This document shows positions 1-6,863 of a DNA stretch of 42,366 nt, piece after piece. The notes under the pieces are model-generated. The model saw nothing but the letters and a program-made list of their open reading frames with translations, was not told the origin of the DNA and searched no databases. The DNA is from a virus. Each line of letters begins with the position of its first letter. The stretch's first letter is position 1. The stretch spans positions 1 to 42,366 of IMG/VR virus record IMGVR_UViG_3300031746_000054; one strand, written 5' to 3'. Made by a program: the position numbers and the translations under genes.

Positions 1-378
1 CCACCAAGGTTGAATTATCTCATCGTATTTGCGTCCTATTATTTCAAGCGCATATTTGTGCGGGATGGGATTCTCAACGGCAATCCGTTCTATCGGTGCA
101 TTAACAAGACTTCTGAAAAAGTTAGCTGATTCTATCATCTGCTGCCATCTACCATCTCGTTCATGCAGCAAGTAGACTCCACTATTGCAGAGAAAAGTAC
201 AAGGCGGGTGCGCTATCATCAAGTCCCACCCATCCTCGAAAATCTTCAGTACATCGCCCTGAATGTGATTGCCCTCTCGCTCGCTCGGCAACAAGTCGCA
301 ACTCCAGGCATCATGCCCCTTCCTAGCAAAGGCATCTCGTACTATGCCTGAGAACTCACAAGCCACTAATACCTTCAT
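1..378 (-). CDS. Phage-type DNA cytosine methyltransferase, N-terminal part (runs off the window start)
   Basis: The reading frame starts at ATG 378 and is still open at base 1 after 126 codons. It shows a class I N-terminus (MKVLVACEFSG), the catalytic-type PPC at residues 58-60 in AHPPCTFL, and an ENP at 102-104. This matches the small phage C5-cytosine methylase family, whose usual role is to modify phage DNA against host restriction. The C-terminal part is at 42176-42366; the two join in frame if the terminal ccacc is shared, giving 187 residues. No restriction enzyme partner was seen, so a protective orphan enzyme is likely. The family call is strong; the target sequence is unknown. Confidence 0.85.
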   Translation of the reverse strand, partial: MKVLVACEFSGIVRDAFARKGHDAWSCDLLPSEREGNHIQGDVLKIFEDGWDLMIAHPPCTFLCNSGVYLLHERDGRWQQMIESANFFRSLVNAPIERIAVENPIPHKYALEIIGRKYDEIIQPWW

Positions 379-445
379 CCTGCTATCTCGCTCCTGTTAA
401 GGGCTTGAACCTCCATCAATACCTCTCCTCCAGTTCGCCGGATTC

Positions 446-823
446 CTATTGGGTTTCCTTTTCCGAATCCTCTCTCATCTTCTCGACCATCATCATTAGA
501 GCCTGCTCGACGTAATCGCTGGCCGTATCTCTATGGCAGCGGAGAATCTTTGCAATCTTATAATAGCTCTTGCACTCCCTGAAACGGAGCTGGCAAGCCC
601 TACGCTGCCTGAATGATAATCCCTTGCCTGTCTCGATAGAATAGAACAGGGCTTCCAGCATATTCGTAAACAGGATTGTAAGTTCATCTTCTCCACCTTG
701 GGTCATTTTGAAATATGGAGTTGGATTACCTGCGAGCCTCAGATAATTCTCGAAGTCTCCCCGGACTTGCTCGTTTGTTCTTGTTCGTAGATATTCTCGG
801 CTACTGATTTCCAGCAGCGCCAT
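446..823 (-). CDS. Sigma region 4-like HTH protein (125 aa)
   Basis: The start is ATG 823, preceded by GGGAG about 8 bases upstream, just after the stop of the DnaA-like gene. Residues about 70-118 read as a helix-turn-helix of the sigma region 4 kind (SYYKIAKILRCHRDTASDYV), where a chain recognises 'scan, then bind' spacing. Small proteins of this shape in phages (RinA/ArpU-like) often act as activators of late transcription; that role is inference here. The N-terminal 60 residues match nothing I recognise. It lies in the replication-end cluster, which suits an early-to-late switch. Confidence 0.6.
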   Translation of the reverse strand: MALLEISSREYLRTRTNEQVRGDFENYLRLAGNPTPYFKMTQGGEDELTILFTNMLEALFYSIETGKGLSFRQRRACQLRFRECKSYYKIAKILRCHRDTASDYVEQALMMMVEKMREDSEKETQ

Positions 824-1138
824 CTATACGGCTCCCTTACTATTGCCCCCTATGCCCAGCATCGGACATTCCCTGCAGGCCTCGGTCTTTAGCCAGCTCT
901 CATTCTTCCATGGGTGTTTGAACACACCATCGCCGACGCGAGCTGACTTCAAGCCTATGGCCTTGCCAATCTCCGTGATATTCATGTTCGTAGAGTTCTG
1001 CAGGACTCGGATGATGTCGCGCCGAGCTGCAAGAATCGGGTGGGACCTCTTGCTGTGGTCTGTGATGTCTGCCGATGGAACCCCTGTGACCCTGCTTACG
1101 AGTGCAATTACCAAGTTTATGTAGTCCTGATTGGTCAT
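824..1138 (-). CDS. DnaA domain IV-like DNA-binding protein (104 aa)
   Basis: Residues about 5-75 resemble the C-terminal double-stranded DNA-binding domain of DnaA: an N-terminal helix (YINLVIALVSRVTGVPSADI), a basic link (DHSKRSHPILAARRDIIRVL) and a recognition segment (ITEIGKAIGLKSARVGDGVF). The usual DHSTV signature is degenerate (KSARVGD), so it may bind a different site. A C-terminal tail carries CREC. There is no ATPase domain, so it cannot act as DnaA alone; it may bind the phage origin or compete for host DnaA boxes. The start ATG 1138 has GGAGG ten bases upstream and overlaps the initiator-like gene by four bases. Confidence 0.65.
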   Translation of the reverse strand: MTNQDYINLVIALVSRVTGVPSADITDHSKRSHPILAARRDIIRVLQNSTNMNITEIGKAIGLKSARVGDGVFKHPWKNESWLKTEACRECPMLGIGGNSKGAV

Positions 1139-1752
1139 GCTTTCGCCTCCTTCTTAAATAGATGTGGATATCGTTCCGGATGCGCCTTTTGATAAGGGGT
1201 CGGATTAACCTTCCGTTCCCCTTCCCCTTGTTTATCCTCTACCTCTTTTACAGAAACAGTAGCAGTATCAGTACAGTACAGTACAGTACAGTAACTAGAG
1301 CTTTTGAAAGCCTCTATAGAGCCTTTCAAAGCCTCTGGAAAGCCTTCCCCAAACCTTTCTTTTAACGGATAGCTTTGAATTTTGTCTTTTAGATAACATA
1401 ACGCTTCCAAGGCCAGCTCTTTGTCTTTCGGTGCGACGGCCATAATACTTTTAAGAGCGCCGTCCGCCCAATTTGGATTATTGCATTGGTGGATTACAAA
1501 GTTTTTTATCCACACAAAACCAGTTTGTGGATGCCAAGCAACCTTGTCTTTAACTGCCTCAAAATATGTGGATATCTCTGTTTCGTCCAGCCCTGTTTCA
1601 AAAGCTATCTTGCGCGGTGTCAGCTCATATATTCCCCCCGGCCGAACAGACTTATTGGTGAACAAGTAAATATAAAAGAGCTTAACCTTGCAGGGTAGTG
1701 TCTCTACAAAACTATCAGACCAGAAATCATCATCCAAATAACGCTTGGTCAC
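1135..1752 (-). CDS. Replication initiator / replisome-organizer-like protein (205 aa)
   Basis: The chosen start is GTG 1752, six bases after GGGAGG; an upstream GTG at 1794 lacks a ribosome site. Residues 1-100 follow the winged-helix pattern of phage replisome organizers: TKRYLDDDFWSDSFVETL, then KLFYIYLFTN, GGIYELTPRKIAFETGL and a GFVWIKNFVIHQ.NNP segment. The C-terminal half is low in complexity and contains a DNA repeat array (1263-1346), as seen in phage initiators that carry their own origin. Next to a DnaA domain IV-like gene and a RecT gene, a role in loading the host replisome is likely. No helicase-loader gene was recognised. Confidence 0.6.
   Translation of the reverse strand: MTKRYLDDDFWSDSFVETLPCKVKLFYIYLFTNKSVRPGGIYELTPRKIAFETGLDETEISTYFEAVKDKVAWHPQTGFVWIKNFVIHQCNNPNWADGALKSIMAVAPKDKELALEALCYLKDKIQSYPLKERFGEGFPEALKGSIEAFKSSSYCTVLYCTDTATVSVKEVEDKQGEGERKVNPTPYQKAHPERYPHLFKKEAKA
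1263..1346. repeat. Direct and inverted repeats inside the initiator gene; candidate replication origin
   Basis: The plus strand has five perfect tandem copies of cagta (1269-1293), with a sixth separated by one base at 1263-1267. About 15 bases on come three copies of the motif aaagcct (1307, 1328 and 1339). The first two frame an imperfect 22-base palindrome (1306-1327) whose core ctctatagag is a perfect inverted repeat. Iterons inside an initiator gene are a known arrangement for phage origins, as in lambda O. That this is the origin is inference. Confidence 0.45.
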
Positions 1753-1835
1753 TTTCGCCTCCCTGCCTATAGGAAGGGGGCGGTGGTAAACCACTGTCCC
1801 CTTCCTTCCTTTCCCGATAGATTTAGTGCCAGAGT

Positions 1836-2360
1836 TTAGGTTACGACCACTACGCTTGCATCTGGAGCTTCTTTGGTTCCCAAGAGCTTCGTGGCCTGTT
1901 CTTTGTCCTGTCCGTTATCTGGAGCCTCTGTCGGTTTGCCCTGCTCTGCCTCGTCGACCATCTCTAACTGAGTGGCCTCGGCCGTCAAGGTAAGAGTCCA
2001 GCTCCGAGCCGTCTTTTCCATGTTTTCGAGTGCGCTGGCCATGGCATCGTCGACCTCGACATTGATTGCCAGGGAAACTTTCAAGGCTCGGCTGGCTACA
2101 ATATAGTCGCGCGATGTCTTGAACTTCTTGATAGAGTTTATGGTCAGCGTTTGCCTTTGCAGAATGGGAATCTCCTCTTTGGCCGGAGTCACTACGTCGA
2201 CCTTCTCGGCTCGGTTCCATGTAGGCTCTACTGTGCTATCCTTGACCTCGGCGCAGAGATGTTCAGGACCTTCCTCTCCATTTCTCCACCGCTTCGACCT
2301 CTCCTCGATGCGTGAAGCAGTAGCTCCGCAGGTTAGACACTTGTACTTAGTACGTTTCAA
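1836..2360 (-). CDS. Unknown protein with N-terminal CxxC (174 aa)
   Basis: The start is TTG 2360, placed by AAAGGAGG five bases upstream. The first residues (KYKCLTCGATASR) carry a single CxxC of zinc-knuckle type followed by HLC. Residues about 65-135 look like a compact alpha/beta region (LTINSIKKFKTSRDYIVASR), and the last 40 residues are acidic and probably disordered. It sits between RecT and the replication genes, so a role in recombination or replication is possible. No family was recognised. Confidence 0.6.
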   Translation of the reverse strand: MKRTKYKCLTCGATASRIEERSKRWRNGEEGPEHLCAEVKDSTVEPTWNRAEKVDVVTPAKEEIPILQRQTLTINSIKKFKTSRDYIVASRALKVSLAINVEVDDAMASALENMEKTARSWTLTLTAEATQLEMVDEAEQGKPTEAPDNGQDKEQATKLLGTKEAPDASVVVVT

Positions 2361-2375
2361 GATTACCTCCTTTCT

Positions 2376-3557
2376 TTAGAATGGGATTTTGTCCTGCTGC
2401 CCGTCGTCTGGTTTGTGCCATGCCTTTAAGACCTTCTGCCATGCCGCGCTGCACTCCAGTTCTCCCTCCGGCCTCTCGTTCTCCAGAAGTAGCGATAGGT
2501 CTTGGACGCTTTTGCCGAAGAAGTAATTCGCGGCTCCCACAAGGTCGGCCTGATTCTTTGGTACGAAGGCTATAGGGTCGGTGCCTCGCTTCCTCGATGC
2601 TGCGGTTGTCTTGGGTTGTTTCGAGGCCGTGGGCTCAGTTGTGGTTGACTCGGCCAGCCGTGGAGCTGCCGACTCCTCGCTGGGATTAGTTATCTTGATC
2701 TCTGGCGTGAAGGTTTCGTCGATTGTCTCGAAGTCGGCTGGAAGCGCGCCAGGGCAAGCCTTGTCGAGTGCGCTACGCTCGGCTCGGATGAAGGCCATAT
2801 TAGCCTTGCTGTTCCCTTTGTCGCTGCCATAGGGATTCTGGCTCTTTAGCCAGTGGCCATAACCCGGATAGACGTTGCCCTCTTTGTCTTTGACCTTGAC
2901 GATAGCGCGGAGAAGCGCAGGGTCGACCTCTCCGAAGATTGCCTTCTGCTCATCGTCGGTCATAACGCGAGGTCCATCGACGTAGGACAGGGCTTTCTGC
3001 CGAGCTGCCAGAAGCCGAGTTGCCTTAATCCCCAGCACCGTCACCCAATCGTTGCCGAACTGAATGAGAAAAACGTGTTTCATAAGAGGATTGAGTTGTT
3101 TGCTGGCGCAGAGCAACGCGGCCTTTAGGATTTCATGCTCTGGCGCTTTCGGCCAGACTGTCCTGAGTATGTCCGTAGCGTTCGTCTTGGTGATTATCGC
3201 TACCTCTTGGTACTTTGCTATATCTGTATTTGCTGCCATAGCTTTCGCTATCCTCCTTCCTTTTCGTAATTCCTCGTAGATTAGAAACTCCTGAATCTCT
3301 TTGTCTATTGCCTCTGTGCTTTCCCCCCTTTCTACCATAGACTGACGAGTATTGTGGTATCTCTCTAGTGCCGGGTTCTGCTTGACGTAACCGACATGGC
3401 TTCGGTCTTTTGAGCAAGTGAGAATAATCTTGCTGCCATCATAGGGCATTACTAGCAGGGAGCCGCAGACGGAACATACGCTGTCTTGCGTCCGCTTCTC
3501 CATCCGGCGCAGCTCATCTTTTAGATTTAACCTTGCCTCAGTTTGTTGCTGGTTCAT
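2376..3557 (-). CDS. RecT/Bet-family single-strand annealing protein with N-terminal zinc ribbon (393 aa)
   Basis: The central part (about 130-275) has the RecT/Bet core: ALLCASKQLNPLMKHVFLIQ, a VLGIKATRLLAARQ helix, VYPGYGHWLKSQNPYG and ANMAFIRAERSALDKACPG. These proteins anneal complementary single strands in phage recombination. Two additions are visible. An N-terminal metal site has Cys28, Cys31, Cys48 and His54. The C-terminus ends QQDKIPF, like the acidic tip by which SSB recruits partners. No dedicated exonuclease is adjacent; the VRR-NUC protein at 41440-41784 could supply ends. The start ATG 3557 overlaps the upstream gene by 20 bases. Confidence 0.85.
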   Translation of the reverse strand: MNQQQTEARLNLKDELRRMEKRTQDSVCSVCGSLLVMPYDGSKIILTCSKDRSHVGYVKQNPALERYHNTRQSMVERGESTEAIDKEIQEFLIYEELRKGRRIAKAMAANTDIAKYQEVAIITKTNATDILRTVWPKAPEHEILKAALLCASKQLNPLMKHVFLIQFGNDWVTVLGIKATRLLAARQKALSYVDGPRVMTDDEQKAIFGEVDPALLRAIVKVKDKEGNVYPGYGHWLKSQNPYGSDKGNSKANMAFIRAERSALDKACPGALPADFETIDETFTPEIKITNPSEESAAPRLAESTTTEPTASKQPKTTAASRKRGTDPIAFVPKNQADLVGAANYFFGKSVQDLSLLLENERPEGELECSAAWQKVLKAWHKPDDGQQDKIPF

Positions 3558-3819
3558 GTTTCTTATCCTGCTCTAGGGCCTCGATGAATCGGCCGACCTT
3601 ATAGCCGACGTCAAAATACTTCGCGCAGAGTCTAGCGAGGTCTGCTCTGGCCATGGTCACTTGCAGGTCTGGATTCCGTTCGAGTATGGTCAGCCCTGTC
3701 TCGTTGAGGTTTATCAGCATCATCCCCTCATCCTCTTGTGGCTCGCTGGGATGCCAGCTCTTGCCGAGCAGAGATTTGGCCAAACCTTCAAAGAGTTCGG
3801 CATCATATCTATTAGACAT
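3538..3819 (-). CDS. Unknown small protein (93 aa)
   Basis: The chosen start is the second of two adjacent ATGs (3819/3822), after GGAAGG; it overlaps the end of the HTH gene by eight bases, a sign of translational coupling. The sequence begins MSNRYDAELFEGLAKSL and is mostly helical and acidic, ending EQDKKHEPATN. No motif was recognised. The gene is co-transcribed with RecT from the promoter at 4079-4107. Confidence 0.65.
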   Translation of the reverse strand: MSNRYDAELFEGLAKSLLGKSWHPSEPQEDEGMMLINLNETGLTILERNPDLQVTMARADLARLCAKYFDVGYKVGRFIEALEQDKKHEPATN

Positions 3820-4057
3820 CATTTCCTTCCTTCGTAAGTTCAATTCCCTTTTCATGTAGAAACTGCATGATAGCAACGCTCATCTCCGGAAACTTGGCCA
3901 TCATCTTGCTCAGAAAAGTTGTGGTCGGGGGATTTATTTCGAGCGTCTTAATCCGATGCCAAGTCGCAGGGTCTATCCCTAATTCAAGAGCGAATTGCCT
4001 GTCGTTGAGGCCATGCTTCTCTTGCAGCTCGAAGATTTTTTGAAGTAGTATGTCCAC
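3812..4057 (-). CDS. XRE-like helix-turn-helix protein (81 aa)
   Basis: Residues about 16-50 form a Cro/C1-type helix-turn-helix (LNDRQFALELGIDPATWHRI), followed by helices typical of small XRE repressors. It is the first gene after the promoter at 4079-4107, whose -10 lies only about 22 bases from the ATG. A regulator of its own early promoter is a reasonable guess. No divergent partner exists, so a classic lysogeny switch is not visible. The ribosome site is AGGAAGGAGG, ending nine bases before ATG 4057. Confidence 0.75.
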   Translation of the reverse strand: MDILLQKIFELQEKHGLNDRQFALELGIDPATWHRIKTLEINPPTTTFLSKMMAKFPEMSVAIMQFLHEKGIELTKEGNDV

Positions 4058-4078
4058 GCTCCTCCTTCCTGTGCGACA

Positions 4079-4107
4079 ACACTACCACTTTGTTTGCAGG
4101 TTGTCAA
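4079..4107 (-). promoter_or_regulatory. Sigma70-type promoter for the HTH-RecT-replication genes
   Basis: Read on the minus strand: TTGACA (4102-4107), a 17-base spacer, then TAGTGT (4079-4084). The downstream HTH gene starts at 4057. The -35 is a consensus match and the spacing is optimal; the -10 is weaker than at the other three promoters. It lies just beyond the end of the zinc-ribbon gene at 4113. Confidence 0.75.
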
Positions 4108-4112
4108 TAGTT

Positions 4113-4277
4113 TTATCCACGATTTTTGAGAGATTTTAGATTTTGCTCGCCCAGCTTCTTTCCCCCGAGCATATTCTTTATGGCGCACTCGTCGCACTTC
4201 TCGCGCCGGGACTGCTGGTTCGGTGGTTCAAACCACTTGCCGCAGTCGATACACTGGTGCTCGTGTTTCTTTTGCAT
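4113..4277 (-). CDS. Zinc-ribbon microprotein (54 aa)
   Basis: ATG 4277 follows AGAGGAGG by five bases and the frame ends with TAA at 4113. The protein begins MQKKHEHQCIDCGKWFE and has a second CDEC, so CxxC-x(15)-CxxC forms a likely zinc ribbon. The basic C-terminus (KKLGEQNLKSLKNRG) suggests nucleic-acid or protein binding. It is one of several CxxC microproteins in this genome. Function unknown. Confidence 0.7.
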   Translation of the reverse strand: MQKKHEHQCIDCGKWFEPPNQQSRREKCDECAIKNMLGGKKLGEQNLKSLKNRG

Positions 4278-4287
4278 TATGCCTCCT

Positions 4288-4632
4288 CTAATTTATTTGC
4301 CTGACCCTCACGATGTCGCTGCCAGACTTGAAGTAGACTCCGTAGAACCTTACGCCATTGTAGGTGAAGTGGACGCTCTGGCGCACGTCACCCCAATTAG
4401 ACCGCCATGTGCTGCCGAAGTGGGCATCGACCTTACAAGTTCCACCCCAATCGCCGACCTTCTTTTCTCCCTCGAAGGCATAGACGAGTCCACCGTATCG
4501 ACCGTTCTTATCTTGGCCGATGAATCCACCGCCGGACGTGAACTCCTGACCGTCGTGAACTATGGTTGCCTTTTCCGCGAATGTCATGGGGTCGTCGCCT
4601 CTGACCTTTTCCGCTTTCGTGCTGAATGTCAT
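4288..4632 (-). CDS. Unknown protein (114 aa)
   Basis: ATG 4632 follows AAAGGAGA and overlaps the stop of the upstream gene in an ATGA (4629-4632). The protein looks beta-rich, with many Gly and aromatic residues (TSGGGFIGQDKNGRYGG, VHFTYNGVRFYGVYF). It has no cysteine pair and no membrane segment. No family was recognised. Confidence 0.65.
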   Translation of the reverse strand: MTFSTKAEKVRGDDPMTFAEKATIVHDGQEFTSGGGFIGQDKNGRYGGLVYAFEGEKKVGDWGGTCKVDAHFGSTWRSNWGDVRQSVHFTYNGVRFYGVYFKSGSDIVRVRQIN

Positions 4633-4751
4633 TCTTTCTCCTTTCCTACTCGTTCAATATGGCCACAGCGACATTCCCATTGATAAACGTCGCCGTCTGC
4701 ATGAGGCGCGCCTATTGTCATGTATCTTCCGCATTTAGGACATCTTCTCAT
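4629..4751 (-). CDS. Zinc-ribbon microprotein (40 aa)
   Basis: The protein begins MRRCPKCGRYM and carries a second pair, CRC, 23 residues on (WECRCGHIE), giving a compact zinc ribbon. The start overlaps the stop of the preceding gene by four bases and its stop overlaps the next start by four, so translation is probably coupled throughout. Function unknown. Confidence 0.7.
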   Translation of the reverse strand: MRRCPKCGRYMTIGAPHADGDVYQWECRCGHIERVGKEKE

Positions 4752-4999
4752 GCCCTGACCTCCTTCTCTAATCTCAACACCATCTTTTCGATGTGAGCTG
4801 GAACGTTGCCGCGCTCATCCGTGGACTCCATCGCGCGTTTCTGCCAGTGTAGACATTCCTCTGTGGCCTTGTGAAACGCTGCGTGGCTCATAGCTGCCGC
4901 GCCCCAGCGCAAGTAATGGGTGAAGTAATCGCAGCGTTCCATCGCGCAATCATCCTTCCCGAACTGAATGAGAATCTTGCCTAGTTTGAGTCTGAACAT
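4748..4999 (-). CDS. Unknown small helical protein (83 aa)
   Basis: The chosen start is ATG 4999, seven bases after AAGGAGG; an upstream in-frame start at 5050 lacks a ribosome site. The sequence (MFRLKLGKILIQFGKDDC, then ERCDYFTHYLRWGAAAMSH) is helical with scattered Cys and His, and its C-terminus is charged. No family was recognised. It is part of the overlapping early cluster. Confidence 0.65.
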   Translation of the reverse strand: MFRLKLGKILIQFGKDDCAMERCDYFTHYLRWGAAAMSHAAFHKATEECLHWQKRAMESTDERGNVPAHIEKMVLRLEKEVRA

Positions 5000-5156
5000 C
5001 TTCGACCTCCTTCCCAACCGTGAAGATAACTGTATCAGCTTCCGCAACAATTCGAGCTTCCGTTATTGTGGCTCCTGCATCAAACTCTAGCAGCAAGTAT
5101 CCTTCGAGTAAGTCCAGCAATTCAACGCGAGAGATGGTGATTGTATTCTGTTTCAT
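4950..5156 (-). CDS. Unknown small protein (68 aa)
   Basis: ATG 5156 follows GAAGGAGG and overlaps the upstream stop as ATGA (5153-5156). The fold looks like a short beta-alpha-beta unit (NTITISRVELLDLLEGYLL, then EARIVAEADTVIFTV). The last 50 bases overlap the next gene's start region, a larger overlap than elsewhere in the cluster. Function unknown. Confidence 0.6.
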   Translation of the reverse strand: MKQNTITISRVELLDLLEGYLLLEFDAGATITEARIVAEADTVIFTVGKEVEDVQTQTRQDSHSVREG

Positions 5157-5413
5157 TCGACCTCCTTCAAGAATGATGTATCTGTGCTTCCCCATAGCGC
5201 CGGGGAGAACTGCCCTATGACCTTCGGCTTGTCGAGCCGTTCAAACATATCCTGCTCGATGTTATCGCTCCCGAATCCCATCTTGGCGCCTTTGTACTTT
5301 ATCTTGTCGCCGATGATGAGAGTCACACCAATATTGCCGCGCTGCACAGTCCGATACCAGAGCGTCGCCCCGGCCTTGACCACTTCGTAGGTCTTACCTA
5401 TTTCCAGTTTCAT
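5153..5413 (-). CDS. Unknown protein, possibly SH3-like (86 aa)
   Basis: ATG 5413 follows AAGGAGG. The sequence is mostly beta (LEIGKTYEVVKAGATLWY, GVTLIIGDKIKYKG), the pattern of a small barrel, followed by a helical tail that names a partner surface rather than an active site. No catalytic motif was seen and no family was recognised. Confidence 0.65.
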   Translation of the reverse strand: MKLEIGKTYEVVKAGATLWYRTVQRGNIGVTLIIGDKIKYKGAKMGFGSDNIEQDMFERLDKPKVIGQFSPALWGSTDTSFLKEVE

Positions 5414-5428
5414 CGCTGCCCTCCTTCT

Positions 5429-5734
5429 TTAGTATTCGTCTGGATAGAGTACCGTTGTGGCTGACCTGTCCGCTTCCGTGATAATCCATATCTTCGGAAG
5501 CCCCGGCTGCTCGTAGGCTGACATTAGACGGTCGCCGTCATTCAACGCGGCTTCGTTTGCTGCCTTATCTTCGGCGCACATGGTTCCCCAATCGCCGTGA
5601 AAGTGCCGCCGAATCGAGAGCAGAACGAACTTTGCGAACGCCACATCGTCTGCCACTTTGTCATTGACTCCGCGAGTCATTACCAGTGTTCCCGATGGGA
5701 ACTTGGGACCTGCTGCCTGTAAGACATTTGCCAT
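5429..5734 (-). CDS. Conserved plasmid/phage protein of unknown function (101 aa)
   Basis: The core HGDWGTMCAEDKAANEAAL followed by LPKIWIITEADRSATTVLYP matches a family I know from plasmids, integrative elements and prophages, often labelled only 'plasmid-related protein'. No function is established. ATG 5734 follows AAGGAG, which lies within the end of the 59-residue gene at 5737, so the two are adjacent without overlap. Confidence 0.75.
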   Translation of the reverse strand: MANVLQAAGPKFPSGTLVMTRGVNDKVADDVAFAKFVLLSIRRHFHGDWGTMCAEDKAANEAALNDGDRLMSAYEQPGLPKIWIITEADRSATTVLYPDEY

Positions 5735-5736
5735 GG

Positions 5737-5916
5737 TTAATTCTCCTTCTCATCTTTCAATGGATACTCGATGAAGTTGGCCAGGGCCAAGAAGTCCCTG
5801 CCAAACGCCTTTTGAATCATGGGGTCTTGGTCGATTAACAAGAAGGCATCCAAGAGCTGCTTCCTATAACCCGGCTCCAGCCTTTTGAAGTAATCGTTCC
5901 ACTCTTTGCCTTTCAT
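5737..5916 (-). CDS. Unknown small protein (59 aa)
   Basis: ATG 5916 follows AAGGAGG by six bases and is the first gene after the promoter at 5937-5965. It starts MKGKEWNDYFKRLEPGYRKQ and ends in a charged tail (LKDEKEN). It is a short helical protein without motifs; its first position after a strong early promoter suggests a host-takeover or regulatory peptide, which is inference. Confidence 0.65.
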   Translation of the reverse strand: MKGKEWNDYFKRLEPGYRKQLLDAFLLIDQDPMIQKAFGRDFLALANFIEYPLKDEKEN

Positions 5917-5936
5917 ATTCGCCTCCTTCCTATTTC

Positions 5937-5965
5937 ATTATGAGCCTTTTGAATCCCTTTGTCAA
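5937..5965 (-). promoter_or_regulatory. Sigma70-type early promoter
   Basis: Minus strand: TTGACA (5960-5965), a 17-base spacer beginning AAGGG, and CATAAT (5937-5942). The 59-residue gene begins at 5916. The -35 and the first five spacer bases are identical to those of the promoter at 6864-6892. Confidence 0.85.
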
Positions 5966-5980
5966 TGGGTGTCTCGTGGT

Positions 5981-6391
5981 CTACCCGAAGATAATATCAC
6001 CGAAACAGCAGAGCTGTAAGAACACATCGCCAGTGTCAGCGTCGTCGTTCTCCTCGATGAAGTCCGCGAAGTGCCTCGGGTATTTCTCGGCCATGAGCTG
6101 AAGCCCTTTAATGAGCGCGTCGCGGTCAATAACCTTATCGGGCATCTCGCCTTTCGCAGCTCCGAAGTCGCCCATGTCGGCGACCGTGATACTTCCCCCG
6201 GCTACGAAGGGCAGGTCAAGATGTGGGAACTCCAGGCCGAGGCTTTGCTTGGTTTGCCCTTCGGGATAGTTGAACGTCTTTATGACGTACCAGTAGTTCG
6301 ACCCTCCCTCGAAGGCGTTGCAGAGCAGGTCTTTTATCCGCTGCTCGTCGACCTCTGTGTTGTAGGTTATGGTTATTTTGATTGTTCCCAT
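5981..6391 (-). CDS. Conserved phage protein of unknown function (136 aa)
   Basis: The GGSNYWY motif near residue 30, the KYPRHFADFIEENDDADTGD stretch and the C-terminal QLCCFGDIIFG mark a widespread phage and prophage family whose function is not established to my knowledge. It is acidic and soluble. ATG 6391 is preceded by AAAGGGG. It is co-transcribed with the 40- and 76-residue genes from the promoter at 6864-6892. Confidence 0.8.
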   Translation of the reverse strand: MGTIKITITYNTEVDEQRIKDLLCNAFEGGSNYWYVIKTFNYPEGQTKQSLGLEFPHLDLPFVAGGSITVADMGDFGAAKGEMPDKVIDRDALIKGLQLMAEKYPRHFADFIEENDDADTGDVFLQLCCFGDIIFG

Positions 6392-6406
6392 GTTTCCCCT
6401 TTCCGT

Positions 6407-6637
6407 TTATTTGTTGTCGATATGAACTGGAACCCAATCCCATTGTCCTGTCCTGATGAACTGGTCCTCCATGCCTGCGTAGTGGCTCGGATGAAAGCCT
6501 GGCATCATCTCGCAGTAGTCAATCCACTGTCGCATCTCTACCGCCGTGAGGTTCTGGAAAGCCCATCCGATGTTTCGATAGCTCGCTTTGATAATCCGGT
6601 CGCCGAAGATTTCCATGTTCCTTTCAATGTCTGTCAT
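6407..6637 (-). CDS. Unknown small protein (76 aa)
   Basis: ATG 6637 follows AAGGAGG by six bases. The sequence is helical and rich in aromatic residues (ASYRNIGWAFQNLTAVEMRQ, then TGQWDWVPVHIDNK). No motif or family was recognised. Confidence 0.65.
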   Translation of the reverse strand: MTDIERNMEIFGDRIIKASYRNIGWAFQNLTAVEMRQWIDYCEMMPGFHPSHYAGMEDQFIRTGQWDWVPVHIDNK

Positions 6638-6681
6638 TTCGCCTCCTTCTTTTCTTTCCCCGGCGCTAGTGCGCTGGCTGG

Positions 6682-6697
6682 CAGCCCCGCAGGGCTG
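6682..6697. repeat. Intergenic hairpin
   Basis: A perfect six-base inverted repeat, cagccc/gggctg, with a cgca loop lies between the 40- and 76-residue genes. No T tract follows on the minus strand, so it is more likely an mRNA stability or pausing element than a terminator. Confidence 0.45.
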
Positions 6698-6709
6698 ATT
6701 GGCCAGAGT

Positions 6710-6832
6710 CTAGGCCGCCTCGTAACCCCAAACCACCGTTGACGCTATGCGAGAGATGTAATTCCAGCGCCACCAGATACAGTATGGGCTGAAGCGTCCA
6801 TTGTGCCAGAGGTTCCGTATCGTGTTCGTCAT
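6710..6832 (-). CDS. Unknown microprotein (40 aa)
   Basis: ATG 6832 follows GGAGGGA and is the first gene after the promoter at 6864-6892. It begins MTNTIRNLWHNGRFSPYC and is rich in Trp, Tyr and Asn. An in-frame upstream start lies inside the promoter, so the shorter form is chosen. Function unknown. Confidence 0.6.
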   Translation of the reverse strand: MTNTIRNLWHNGRFSPYCIWWRWNYISRIASTVVWGYEAA

Positions 6833-6863
6833 GTCCGTTCTCCCTCCTTCATTTCCTATAGGT

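Noticed and set aside
163-351. Plus-strand frame of 62 codons
   Set aside because: It lies opposite the methyltransferase, which has conserved motifs; no plus-strand gene has support anywhere in the window.
1263-1293. Phase-variable pentanucleotide tract
   Set aside because: Five-base repeats could shift frame in the initiator gene, but an essential gene is a poor place for a switch; origin repeats explain them better.
4126-4683. Plus-strand frame of 185 codons
   Set aside because: It runs opposite three minus-strand genes with good ribosome sites and overlapping starts.
6071-6742. Plus-strand frame of 223 codons
   Set aside because: It is antisense to the conserved 136-aa phage protein and its neighbour; no ribosome site.
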